Assembly (NCBI RefSeq): GCF_014218275.1
Contig: NZ_AP023213.1
Span: forward strand, 3,078,001-3,142,000
From: Citrifermentans bremense
Lineage (GTDB): Bacteria; Desulfobacterota; Desulfuromonadia; Geobacterales; Geobacteraceae
DNA length: 64,000 bases
Direction of reading: 5' to 3'
Within the stretch, counting starts at the first letter, position 1; every line of letters begins with the position of its first letter. The notes beneath the pieces are model-generated. The model had not been told where the DNA came from and did not search any database. It saw only the letters and a program-made list of their open reading frames with translations. Position numbers and translations under genes: made by a program. Positions 45,947 through 53,910 of the stretch are shown in pieces.

Positions 45947-46888
45947 ATGAAACGTCGAGAGTTTATGCAGGTGCTGGGGACCGGGTTGCTGTCTACGGTA
46001 ATCATGCCCGGGGTGATGGGACGGATACTTATTCAGCCGGTGGGCAGGGTCACCGTACCTTTTGACTTCGACAGTGAGGAATGCTGCAAAATCCTGGTGG
46101 TTGGCATAGGCAAAGCGGTAGCGCCCTCTATCGCCATTATTTCCCAGGGCGCCCCGCACACCTCCTGCCATCAGGTTATTTTCGATCCTAGCGGAAAAGG
46201 GACGGATCTGGGTGATCTGTTGACCCAGGTGCGAACCAGCCATCTGTTGTTTCTGCTCAGCGCCTTCGACGACCCCGCCTGCAGACCTATTTTCGAGGCA
46301 CTCGGTGCCGCAGCGCGAGAATCCAATTTGCTCACAGTCGGCGTAAGCCCCTACGGTGCACCGCTGCAGGACATGAAAATGCTCTCTTCACTCTGGCCCG
46401 TTACTCGCCTCGCGCTCCCCCCATTCCCACAGCTGGCTGAAAACATAGCGGTCGACCTGAGCGGCTGGGATTGGTACGCGACGCGGCACATGGTTGCTAC
46501 CATCGTGGAGATCATTCTAATCCCCTCGCTTATCTGCATCGATTTTGCCGATGTCAAAAGCATACTCACGGCCGGTACGCTAGGATGCATGGGTGTAGGC
46601 GTAGCTCCGGTCAAAATGGCGCAGATCGCCGCCATGAGGGCTTTTGACCGCTTGTCGGCCCAAGGATTCAAAAGTAGCGCTGAATCCGGATTCCTTGCCT
46701 GTGTCCGAGGTTCCGACATGATGACGATGGATGATTTTGATGACGCAGCCAGAGTAATACATGAAACCATCCCGGAAGACTCAAACGTGATTTGCAGTAT
46801 CATCATGGATGAGTCGATGGGAGGGAATATCAAAGTCACAGTTCTGGCCACCACCCCCGTCAGCGCGCCTCAGGCACATCTCTTTTAG
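45947..46888 (+). CDS. Degenerate FtsZ-like protein with twin-arginine-like N-terminus
   Basis: 313 aa from ATG 45947 behind AGGAGGAAGGG. The order of FtsZ elements is kept: KILVVGIGKAVAPSI (48-62, first strand), HLLFLLSAFDDPACRPIF then NLLTVGVSP (127-134, where FtsZ has its TVGVVT strand), SLICIDFADVKSIL (194-207), GCMGVGVA (213-220) and the C-terminal DDFDDAARVIHE and SIIMDES with NIKVTVLAT. The tubulin signature GGGTGTG is replaced by AFDDPAC, so GTP binding is doubtful. MKRREFMQVLG followed by a hydrophobic stretch resembles a Tat signal or membrane anchor. Confidence 0.8.
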   Translation: MKRREFMQVLGTGLLSTVIMPGVMGRILIQPVGRVTVPFDFDSEECCKILVVGIGKAVAPSIAIISQGAPHTSCHQVIFDPSGKGTDLGDLLTQVRTSHLLFLLSAFDDPACRPIFEALGAAARESNLLTVGVSPYGAPLQDMKMLSSLWPVTRLALPPFPQLAENIAVDLSGWDWYATRHMVATIVEIILIPSLICIDFADVKSILTAGTLGCMGVGVAPVKMAQIAAMRAFDRLSAQGFKSSAESGFLACVRGSDMMTMDDFDDAARVIHETIPEDSNVICSIIMDESMGGNIKVTVLATTPVSAPQAHLF

Positions 46889-46935
46889 AGTTTTGCAAGG
46901 AGGAACTGACATGAAAAATAAGTATCCGCACCGTC

Positions 46936-47391
46936 ATGGGTGTGGCAACCTTTTCATACCAACCTTTCCCTGCCCTGGAATTGTCGGTACCGCGAACAAG
47001 TATACTCCGTGCTGGCTATCCTGAAAATCCGCACACAATAGGGGAACACATCAGAAAAAGGCGAATGGATCTTGGCCTCCTCCAGCGCGAGGCGGCAAAC
47101 AAGATTGGGGTCCAAAAAGATAGCATATATAACTGGGAGAGGGGTGTTCAGCCTGAGTTGCGGTTTATGCCGAAGATCATCGACTTCCTCGGCTACGTCC
47201 CCTTTGGCTGCCAGGACGATATCCTTGGCAAACTGGCCTACTATAAGCTAATCAGCGGCTTAAGCTACAAGGAACTAGGGGCCAAAGTCGGCATCCACTA
47301 TGAGCAGCTCCAAGCATGGCTTACGGGGAGGACAAAGCCGAACAAAAAGAGCTTTTGTCGTCTAAAAGAGTTCCTACAGACTGCACCCTAA
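46936..47391 (+). CDS. XRE-family HTH protein, start uncertain
   Basis: Up to 151 aa. HTIGEHIRKRRMDLGLLQ, REAANKIGVQKDSIYNWERG and a second similar motif YKELGAKVGIHYEQLQAWLTG give two HTH units. A strong site (AAGGAGGAACTGAC) lies before ATG 46911, but that frame (MKNKYPHRHGCGNLF) ends at 47024. Fusing it to the HTH frame near 46940 gives a start like those I recall for related proteins, so a one-base shift may have damaged the N-terminus. The coordinates given use the ATG at 46936. Confidence 0.65.
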   Translation: MGVATFSYQPFPALELSVPRTSILRAGYPENPHTIGEHIRKRRMDLGLLQREAANKIGVQKDSIYNWERGVQPELRFMPKIIDFLGYVPFGCQDDILGKLAYYKLISGLSYKELGAKVGIHYEQLQAWLTGRTKPNKKSFCRLKEFLQTAP

Positions 47392-47549
47392 GAGCGTAAG
47401 CTTCCACGTCAAGTAACCCTTTCATAAATAGAGTTTCCGGTGTAGCGGTTCATGTAATCCGCGGGTGTCAGATCCTTACTTTGGGGTGAGTCTCGATGCC
47501 GTATGGAAGGTCTGGCCTATCTTCGCAATAGAGGACACGTTAGAAACCC

Positions 47550-48326
47550 TTATGCTGCCATCTTCAACTCCTGCTGCTCGAACTCTTCCGGGGAGCAATA
47601 GCCGATGGCAGAGTGTAGCCTCTTGCGATTGTAAAAACCTTCGATGTAGCAAAAGATCCGACTTTGCGCCTCCTGCCGGGTTTTGAAGGAGCAGTGGTAA
47701 ACCAACTCTCTCTTCAGCGTCGAGAAGAATGTCTCCGTCACAGCATTGTCGTAGCAGCATCCGGTGCCGCTCATGCTTTGCATGCCGCCAGCTTTGCTAA
47801 TCGTGGCACCGAAGCGCTTACTGCAGTACTGCGAACCGCGATCGCTGTGGAAGATGAAGCCAGCTCCTGGCCGACGCTTCACCGCTGCATTGGCAAAAGC
47901 CGTTACAACCAGGTCGTCTGTCATTCGGTCGCTCATGCTCCAGCCAACGATCCGGCGGGAGAAGAGATCCAGCACGACTGCCAGGTACAACCAGCCCTGA
48001 GCAGTCTCGATATACGTGATGTCACCAGTCCAAACCTGATTAGGGGCTGGAGCAGAGAAGTTCCGCTGTAAAAGGTTTGGCGCGACAGGCCGTTTGTGAT
48101 CTGAGTTGGTGGTGACTTTGAATCGCCGCTTAGTCTTCACTCGCAGATCATTTTCACGCATCAGGCGCCAGACGCGGTTCTTTCCGACGTACTGTTGTTG
48201 CTTTTGCAGCTCTTTGACTACTCGTACTGCACCGTACGTCTTGTCGCTGTCATGAAAGGCTTTTTTGATAGCTGGTAGAAGTGCCTGGTCTTCACGCTGC
48301 CGCTTGTTTTTAATATCACGGTACAC
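47550..48326 (-). pseudogene. Truncated IS3-family element (IS150-like OrfB)
   Basis: 258 codons of an IS3 transposase OrfB: KTYGAVRVVKELQ, QVWTGDITYIETAQGW (first Asp), FHSDRGSQYCSKRF (second Asp), NAVTETFFSTLKRELV (Glu) and HSAIGYCSPEEFE. The DDE triad is intact, but the N-terminus stops at a GTG after an upstream stop codon, and there is no OrfA, so the element lost its 5' end near 48340. The right end keeps GGGTTTCTAACGTGTCC just outside the stop. Confidence 0.8.
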
Positions 48327-48455
48327 TTCGGCCCCTTCTTGCAGGACGCTTTTTCAGCCGGCAACGGAGGTAGGGCAGGCGTAAACGCGAGAGCCCTTGC
48401 CCTTGCAACCGCACCCACTTTGGCGGTTTATTTGGCTGAGGCCGCGCAGGGCCAC

Positions 48456-48484
48456 TTGTGAACGGTCTACACAAGTGTTCACAA
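48456..48484. repeat. 8-bp inverted repeat at the edge of the repeat arrays
   Basis: TTGTGAAC and GTTCACAA are perfect arms 13 bp apart. The arm sequence recurs in the GATGTGAAC units at 48911-48970, which ties this site to the array. Confidence 0.5.
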
Positions 48485-48567
48485 CCGTACGCAAGATCAG
48501 GCTATGGGAGAGGGGGCGTTACCTACTGAGCTTTTCTACCCTTTTGTATCTGCAGACTTAAACAACC

Positions 48568-48759
48568 GAGCTAATCTGCCTTTTGGTTTCGGAGGGTTCC
48601 CACGGCTTTAATCTACCACTAGAGCGGATTTGGCTTTTGGGGAGTGACAGGCGCGGGAGTAAGGTGCTTTCACCACTTAACCACCAGAGCAGATTTGGCT
48701 TTTGTTTTTGAAGGGTACCCACGGCTTTAATCTACCACTAGAGCAAATCTGCCCTTTGC
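48568..48759. repeat. Two copies of a ~73-bp composite repeat
   Basis: Units begin at 48568 and 48687. Each starts and ends with a GAGCNNATYTGGCTTTTG-like element (48568, 48622, 48687, 48741; steps 54, 65, 54) around a conserved core CCCACGGCTTTAATCTACCA. Copies differ at scattered sites, so the duplication is not recent. Confidence 0.8.
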
Positions 48760-48830
48760 GGTGCCGGATCAGGACCAAAGTTTTTGCGCATAAATACTTG
48801 CGCAAATGTTCCCTTTGGACAGCGTATGCG

Positions 48831-48897
48831 AAAGCGCTCAAATGCGCTCAAATGCGCTCAAATGCGCTCAAATGCGTTCAAATGCGTTCAAATGCGT
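48831..48897. repeat. 10-bp tandem repeat AATGCGCTCA
   Basis: About six and a half copies with exact 10-bp period: AAGCGCTCA, three AATGCGCTCA, two AATGCGTTCA and a part copy. A 10-bp period puts each copy on the same face of DNA. Confidence 0.9.
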
Positions 48898-48910
48898 CAT
48901 TGGGGGGGGA

Positions 48911-48970
48911 GATGTGAACGGATGTGAACGAATGTGTACAGATGTGAACGAATGTGTACGAATGTGAAGT
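48911..48970. repeat. 10-bp tandem repeat GATGTGAAC/GAATGTGTAC
   Basis: Six units in steps of 10 bp: AGATGTGAAC, GGATGTGAAC, GAATGTGTAC, AGATGTGAAC, GAATGTGTAC, GAATGTGAAG. Two unit types alternate. It directly follows the previous array. Confidence 0.85.
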
Positions 48971-49084
48971 TCTCTCTGATGCCCCTAGCTCATTCCCTCA
49001 ACCGTCACAAAAACCAGACGCTGGGCCACTCCGGTCTCTTTTAGGGGGTAAGTCTTTAACCAAAAGGCATCGTGCCCTTCTTTC

Positions 49085-49196
49085 GAGCTTTGTACCCTAC
49101 AGCATTTCAGCTTTGTACCCCAAGGTGTTTGAGCTTTGTACCCCAAGCGCTTTTCAAGGACTACTAAGGCATTTATATCATCTGAGCTTTGTACCC
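49085..49196. repeat. Iteron-like repeats GAGCTTTGTACCC
   Basis: Four copies at 49085, 49108, 49131 and 49184. The first three are spaced exactly 23 bp (about two helical turns), the usual spacing of plasmid iterons. Flanks (CCCAAGGTG / CCCAAGCGC) are partly shared too. No replication initiator gene was found nearby. Confidence 0.8.
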
Positions 49197-49414
49197 TATT
49201 CGAAGGGGTTTCCTTTGAGGCATTTGAAATAGGCGGGCTGGCTCCTGTACCCCACTATTTTGCCTTGCCCGCGCAGGGCCACCTCTCTCGACCGCCAGCC
49301 ACCACCCTCCTTCCCGAGCATCCTCCACCCCCCACAGGTCTTTTCGAAGGAAGGAATGCTGGCTTTACCCCTGGCCAACATGATACAACCCGGCAACTAG
49401 GACGAACGGAGGTA

Positions 49415-49684
49415 ATGATGGTGAAGCCAAGCAGTGAGATGGTGCGACTGCATACCGAGATCGTTGAAAAGTACCCGACTGAAAAAGAGTGTTGGTGCAG
49501 GCCTGACTATGGAGTGTGGTGTGATTTCCACGGCAAGTTCACGCCGATGGTGAGTGTGCGGAAAAATCTTTTGCAGGCTGTCGCAGCGGGGGCGCTCAGT
49601 CTCCAAGAGCGAATAAGCGACTACCTTGCTTACCCGGCAGAGGCTAACATTTTGGAAGCAGAGGCGGCAATGTTGAGTGGCTGA
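49415..49684 (+). CDS. Small hypothetical protein downstream of the repeat arrays
   Basis: 89 aa from ATG 49415 with GGAGG just upstream. ECWCRPDYGVWCDFHGKFTP suggests a small metal-binding or beta fold; the C-terminus is helical (AGALSLQERISDYLAYPAEA). Unrecognised. As the first gene after the iteron-like region, it may be a remnant of the same replicon. Confidence 0.6.
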   Translation: MMVKPSSEMVRLHTEIVEKYPTEKECWCRPDYGVWCDFHGKFTPMVSVRKNLLQAVAAGALSLQERISDYLAYPAEANILEAEAAMLSG

Positions 49685-49717
49685 TTCAGCTTTACAAAAA
49701 AGAGCGAGACCAGGACA

Positions 49718-50164
49718 TTACTCGGCGACGAGCCGGTTGACGCGACGTCCACCGACCTTTTCGAAAGCACAGCCATCACACGGAGCATGTCGCGGATCCT
49801 CACGTAGCCACCGGCACCGCTGGCCACCGCTGGCCTCGCCACGGGTACGATCGTAAGGTGCCAGCCCCCGCTTCTCCCGACTTACACCCACTCGCTTTTC
49901 TGTGTTCGCAAGGAACCGGCCATGGCTTGTCCTGTGGTGTGTTCGTAAGGCACTAGAAGGCGCCGCAGACTTTTTTTGCGCTCGGGAGGTCCAGGTGCTG
50001 GCTTGGCCTCGAAATCCGGCCGTAAGGCACTGCTCCGGCCGCCTCAGCGGTCGTCGGTTCGCTTCTCCCAGTCTCCGCCGGTGTGATCTCCGCCGGGACC
50101 GCCGCACGGGTGCTGCCGACGTCTCACCGGCTAGGTCCTCTGCCTTGGTCGCACCACCGCCCAA
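49718..50164 (-). CDS. Doubtful basic protein
   Basis: 148 codons, very Arg-rich at the N-terminus. The last 45 residues (YDRTRGEASGGQRC, HAPCDGCAFEKVGG, RRVNRLVAE) read more like a real protein, possibly a metal-binding tail. No good ribosome site for the GTG start. The whole stretch 49.7-51.2 kb has skewed base composition that keeps frames open by chance, so this is weak. Confidence 0.25.
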   Translation of the reverse strand: MGGGATKAEDLAGETSAAPVRRSRRRSHRRRLGEANRRPLRRPEQCLTAGFRGQASTWTSRAQKKSAAPSSALRTHHRTSHGRFLANTEKRVGVSREKRGLAPYDRTRGEASGGQRCRWLREDPRHAPCDGCAFEKVGGRRVNRLVAE

Positions 50165-50195
50165 GGCCTCGCCCTCTGGTTCTGCTCTTTGAGCC

Positions 50196-50441
50196 TCACC
50201 TGGTGCACCAGGTCTCCTTCACCAGCCTCCCACAGATCCACGCATCCTTCCCTGCTTCCCCCAGCTCACTGCGAGCTCGCTGTCCCTCCTCTTCCTCCTC
50301 TTCCTCCTCTTCCTCCTCTTCCTCCTCGGTGGCCGTTCCTGCCGTCCATCCCCCCCGGCGCTTCCGTACCTCCTCCTTTCCTTTCCCTCCCCGTCGCGCT
50401 CCCGGCGCTCCGGATCCGTCCTCCTCGAGCTCCACACTCAT
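50196..50441 (-). CDS. Doubtful small protein with poly-glutamate tract
   Basis: 81 codons from ATG 50441 with GGAGGTGAG ahead, a strong site. A run of 14 Glu comes from the 9-bp repeat on the other strand; the flanks are Gly/Arg-rich. If made, it would be a highly charged unfolded protein. Composition may explain it fully. Confidence 0.3.
   Translation of the reverse strand: MSVELEEDGSGAPGARRGGKGKEEVRKRRGGWTAGTATEEEEEEEEEEEEEEGQRARSELGEAGKDAWICGRLVKETWCTR
50286..50328. repeat. 9-bp repeat CTCCTCTTC
   Basis: About four and a half tandem copies inside a long pyrimidine-rich stretch. It is the source of the poly-Glu tract on the minus strand. Confidence 0.85.
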
Positions 50442-50720
50442 CTCACCTCCGCTCGGCCTGCGGGCCGGCCTACGGCTCGGTAGCGTTCGCCCTTCCGCTC
50501 GCGCCCCAAAACCTCAGAGCTATGGTTCTCCGGTGGTCCTGTCGGACCCCCTACGAACCATACGGCCGCGGCCGAAATTTTTCCGCGCTCCCTCTTCCTG
50601 TGTCCTTTCCCTTTTTCCGTTCTCCGATTCCTCTCTTCTTGTCTCCCCTCGTTGATCCCGGGGGCGTTGCTCCTGTGGCTCCCCGGGTCTGTGAGTCCTT
50701 CGGCCGGATCGGGAGGCGGG

Positions 50721-50858
50721 CTACATCCAGGTCTGAAACCAGGCCTGTAACCAGTGCCATAGCATGGCCAGATGGACGGGATCGCAGAGAGGGATCAGGT
50801 GGTTTTTGATGATACCGATGATGACCTCACGGAATAGCTTTTGAAGTTTGCTTTTCAT
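50721..50858 (-). CDS. Possible small amphipathic peptide
   Basis: 45 aa from ATG 50858; AAGGAG lies 11 bp before it, a little far. LQKLFREVIIGIIKNHLIP and PVHLAMLWHWLQAWFQTW are hydrophobic and aromatic, so the peptide could insert in membranes. No family recognised. It could equally be a chance frame. Confidence 0.35.
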   Translation of the reverse strand: MKSKLQKLFREVIIGIIKNHLIPLCDPVHLAMLWHWLQAWFQTWM

Positions 50859-51610
50859 TTCTCTTGTTGCTCCTTTTTCGGTAGGGTCCCAGGTCATCCT
50901 GGTTGATGATTGAGGATGCCTAGGCCGGCAGACAAAATTGACACCTCGTTGCTGAACGAGTATCCGCGAGTGGCTGATCACTCTCAGCGGTTGGATGTCG
51001 GCAATTATCGAGGAATCGATTAATCATCTCGTTCATGGGAATAGAGGTGGGGCGAGTTGGTCTTGGTTGAGGGAGGGAGGTGGTGATGAGAGACAGGATG
51101 AGAGAGGCAAAAAAGACGGTGGAGAAGGTGAAAACAGAGAAAGGCAGGAAAGGCGAAAATCTAAGGCAAAAAAGCTATGCTCCCTCACAACTTCGTTGTT
51201 CGTGAGTTAGAGTCATGAGAGGCAAAAACATAAAACCGAAAACCAACACCCAAAAGCCTCGAATCTACATCAGACATCATGCTACCGCTGCGCGGTATGG
51301 CCTGTCTCCCCCCCCCACACCAAAGCGGAGGTTCCCCTGCCGATTTCAACACGTTAAGCCCGTATGACAATTTGTAGACTTTATAATACAATGCCCATCG
51401 AATTGATGTAAAACTATACGATTACTGGTGCATGCAGTGTCATACAGAAACCCAAAAAGAACTCACAAAAAACCTTGCCCGAGAAGAGCCAATTTATGAA
51501 AAACAACAGCAAGGTCTTCGCCATCTTTGGCGTAGCCAGTTCCTGCCGGAGTATTTTAAAGGGAAGATAGACCGCCCCTCAGGGATAAGGGTAGCGAAGA
51601 GAAGAGAAAC
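50859..51610. other. Non-coding or degraded stretch
   Basis: About 750 bp. 51000-51200 is strongly purine-rich on the plus strand, the mirror of the pyrimidine-rich 50150-50700. Short frames exist but none has both a ribosome site and protein-like composition. Confidence 0.4.
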
Positions 51611-51806
51611 CTTTTATTGAGCTGCATCGCCATCTACGACTTCGGGAGCATTGTTGATTCCACCGTCCGGATTGCGGAAGGCAAGGCAACCGCACTGTGG
51701 CCGCCTGACATCGTTTTCGAATCGGGAGAGAGGATAGTCTATTAACACGCAGGTTCCGGCTACCGGGTCGCAGATGCAACTATGAATCAGGTGCTTGGGC
51801 TTTCAT
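51611..51806 (-). pseudogene. Small Cys-rich gene, likely frameshifted
   Basis: From ATG 51806 the frame MKAQAPDS stops at once, but dropping one A gives MKPKHLIHSCICDPVAGT, then CVLIDYPLSRFENDVRRP and CGCLAFRNPDGGINN to a stop at 51611. The protein-like composition of the second frame suggests a real gene broken near its start. GGGAAG precedes the ATG. Function unknown. Confidence 0.35.
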
Positions 51807-51902
51807 AGAGAGCTTCCCATAAAGAGCATCATCTTTTCGGTGCTAGATCCAGGCAGATTCCATGGGAGTTAAATGCTAGCCATGGAGGTCAGATCCGCTA
51901 AA

Positions 51903-52664
51903 TCATCTTCCATCTCGTCCGCAGTCTGTACAGGTTCCGTCTTCGTTAACATAGTCAACCAGCATTAAGCACCTAGTGCACCGTCTCCGCCGTTCCGGTA
52001 ACGGTAGTGCGACGACTTGGCCCGTCTGGGTATCGAACAAAAAGACTGTTTCCTTGTTACTCTCCGTGTTCAGCGCTACGTATTTCTCAGCCACCTCCGG
52101 TTTTTCAAATGAGGTGTGCCCGAAAACCTGATGAATCTCCGTGCACAGCCAGAGTTTTTCCTGTCTCAGGTCAAACCAGAAGCATCCGCCCAGAGCCGCT
52201 GCCCCATCCCTGGCAATCCCTATATCAAAAATGCAGTGCCTTTCCCCGCGGTAGAGCCAGGCGTTCATTGCTTCGTTGATCCTTGCGGCAATCAGTTCGG
52301 CTGGTTGCCCTTGAGTCAGTTTTGTGCTGCACCCAGCGTGGGTGCAGAGCCAGCCATCTGCAACGTGGGCCGCCACGAATCGCCTATGGTTTTTCTCAAT
52401 GACCTCCTGTAGCACCGTTTCCCGATACTGAAACCCACTACAGCGGAACGGCGGCGGGACTAAATAGTGCAAATCATGGTTTCCCCACAGGAGTACCGTT
52501 GGGCTTTCCAGCAGCAACTGCAGCGCCCTCAGTTGACACTGCAGTGACTCATAAGGAGAATCCAGATAGTCGCCCAACGCGATATGCTCTTGGTCGGGCC
52601 GATACTCTAGGAACGCTTGAACCTTTTCAACATTGCCGTGTATGTCACCTACAACGATTGCCAT
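51903..52664 (-). CDS. PPP-family metallophosphatase with C-terminal zinc ribbon
   Basis: 253 aa from ATG 52664 behind GGAGAGGCA. GDIHGN (7-12), GDYLDS, GNHDLHY, CTHAGCS and VFGHTSF are the five metal/active-site motifs of calcineurin-like phosphatases, closest to the bacterial protein/bis-nucleotide type. The tail has CTRCLMLVDYVNEDGTCTDCG, a four-Cys zinc ribbon. It follows the broken phosphatase-glycohydrolase gene on the same strand, so these may once have formed a signalling set of phosphate and ADP-ribose removal. Confidence 0.85.
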   Translation of the reverse strand: MAIVVGDIHGNVEKVQAFLEYRPDQEHIALGDYLDSPYESLQCQLRALQLLLESPTVLLWGNHDLHYLVPPPFRCSGFQYRETVLQEVIEKNHRRFVAAHVADGWLCTHAGCSTKLTQGQPAELIAARINEAMNAWLYRGERHCIFDIGIARDGAAALGGCFWFDLRQEKLWLCTEIHQVFGHTSFEKPEVAEKYVALNTESNKETVFLFDTQTGQVVALPLPERRRRCTRCLMLVDYVNEDGTCTDCGRDGR

Positions 52665-52768
52665 TGCCTCTCCAAATTTGATGCGTCAATAATTACCCCA
52701 GCACCCGTCACTCAAGGTCTCCCCCAAAAGAGCCAGATATTTCACCTCATCATCCACGATGAGGGTGT

Positions 52769-53220
52769 TTAGTACCCGGGGTACGAATCAGTCCATTGTC
52801 TTTGAGGGCTGAACCCGATGAAAAGATCCGTAGCCACTCGTTCTATTACATCTCTCAGTTCCAGCTGATTCAACCACTTGAGCGGAAGCTGCTGTGATCC
52901 AAGCAGAGCCCCTAGAATGTTCCCTGTGATGGCACCTGTGCTATCACTGTCTCCACTGTGATTAACTGCCAGCAGAACCCCACGGGCAAAGTCCTCTTTT
53001 GCGACCAGAGAACAGTATATGGAGATAGCCAGAGCTTCTTCACCTACCCAGCCGCCACCAAGCTTTTCAACCGTTTCTGGACATGCCGAAATATTAGGGT
53101 CAGAAGCCAACTGGGTAGCTTTACGAATTGCTTCAAGGGTCTCACCTGCGTGTGGATTTGCGATTAATGTGTTGCAAGATTTATCCAAGGCTGTTTTCAG
53201 ATCGTCTCCGTCTATCCCCC
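52769..53220 (-). pseudogene. ADP-ribosylglycohydrolase C-terminal part, cut off by an IS
   Basis: About 150 codons. GDDLKTALDKSCN leads into GEEALAISIYCSLVAKEDF and NHSGDSDSTGAITGN, the second di-metal motif of the DraG fold. There is no own start codon with a ribosome site. It is the continuation of the gene at 54962-56163: removing the IS joins the two in one frame. Confidence 0.85.
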
Positions 53221-53379
53221 TGTGTCAGGATAGTTGTCGCCTCTGAGGGGCCGTTTGGGTTCCGGTTTTCTGGTCAGATTAGGCGGTGAGCGCAGCGAGC
53301 TCGCCGGCGCCAATCAGAAATCTCGAATTCATCAGCCGGCGCCCGCTTTTTTTCAACATCTTGGGGGCAGCAAGGATCT

Positions 53380-53910
53380 ATGATGACGTACACTGAAGGA
53401 TTCAGGGCCAACATGGTCCGCAGGATGGCCTGCCCTAATGGAATCTCGGCTACCGCTCTAGCACGAGAAGTGGGAGTTCCCCAACAGTCACTGTCGCGCT
53501 GGCTTAGAGAGGCGAGCGCTGTAAATCAAACCGACAACTCGTCTATAGCCCCTGAGAGTCACATGCCCCCAAAGCGTCCCCAAGACAGATCAGCCGAAGA
53601 AAAGCTCAAGATCGTTCTCGAAGCTGAGATCGTTCCCGAAGAACAACTGGGCGCCTTTTTGCGCCGCAATGGCATTCATGAGGCACAACTGCGTGAGTGG
53701 CGCAGCATGATGTTGTCAGGGCTTCAAAAGCCGCCTCGAACTTCCTCCAAAAACACCGAGGAAACCCGCAAAATTCACCAGCTTGAGAAAGAGCTTCAGC
53801 GCAAAGAGAAGGCTTTGGCAGAGGCGGCCGCGATCATTATCCTCAAAAAAAAAGTCCAGTCCATCTGGGGGGGCGAGGACGAGCCCACGGACAAGAAGAG
53901 CGGCAGATGA
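53380..53910 (+). CDS. IS3-family OrfA
   Basis: 176 aa from ATG 53380 behind CAAGGA. Two HTH-like parts: ISATALAREVGVPQQSLSRWL and EEQLGAFLRRNGIHEAQLREW, then a leucine-zipper-like helix (IHQLEKELQRKEKALAE). It binds the IS ends and regulates transposition. It overlaps OrfB by 4 bp (ATGA). Confidence 0.85.
   Translation: MMTYTEGFRANMVRRMACPNGISATALAREVGVPQQSLSRWLREASAVNQTDNSSIAPESHMPPKRPQDRSAEEKLKIVLEAEIVPEEQLGAFLRRNGIHEAQLREWRSMMLSGLQKPPRTSSKNTEETRKIHQLEKELQRKEKALAEAAAIIILKKKVQSIWGGEDEPTDKKSGR

Noticed and set aside
48831-48970. CRISPR array
   Set aside because: The repeats are 10 bp, contiguous and without unique spacers, and no cas gene is present in the window.
50083-50809. Long plus-strand Ser/Pro-rich frames
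   Set aside because: They arise from pyrimidine-rich composition; residues are almost only Ser, Pro, Arg and Leu, and no ribosome site is seen.
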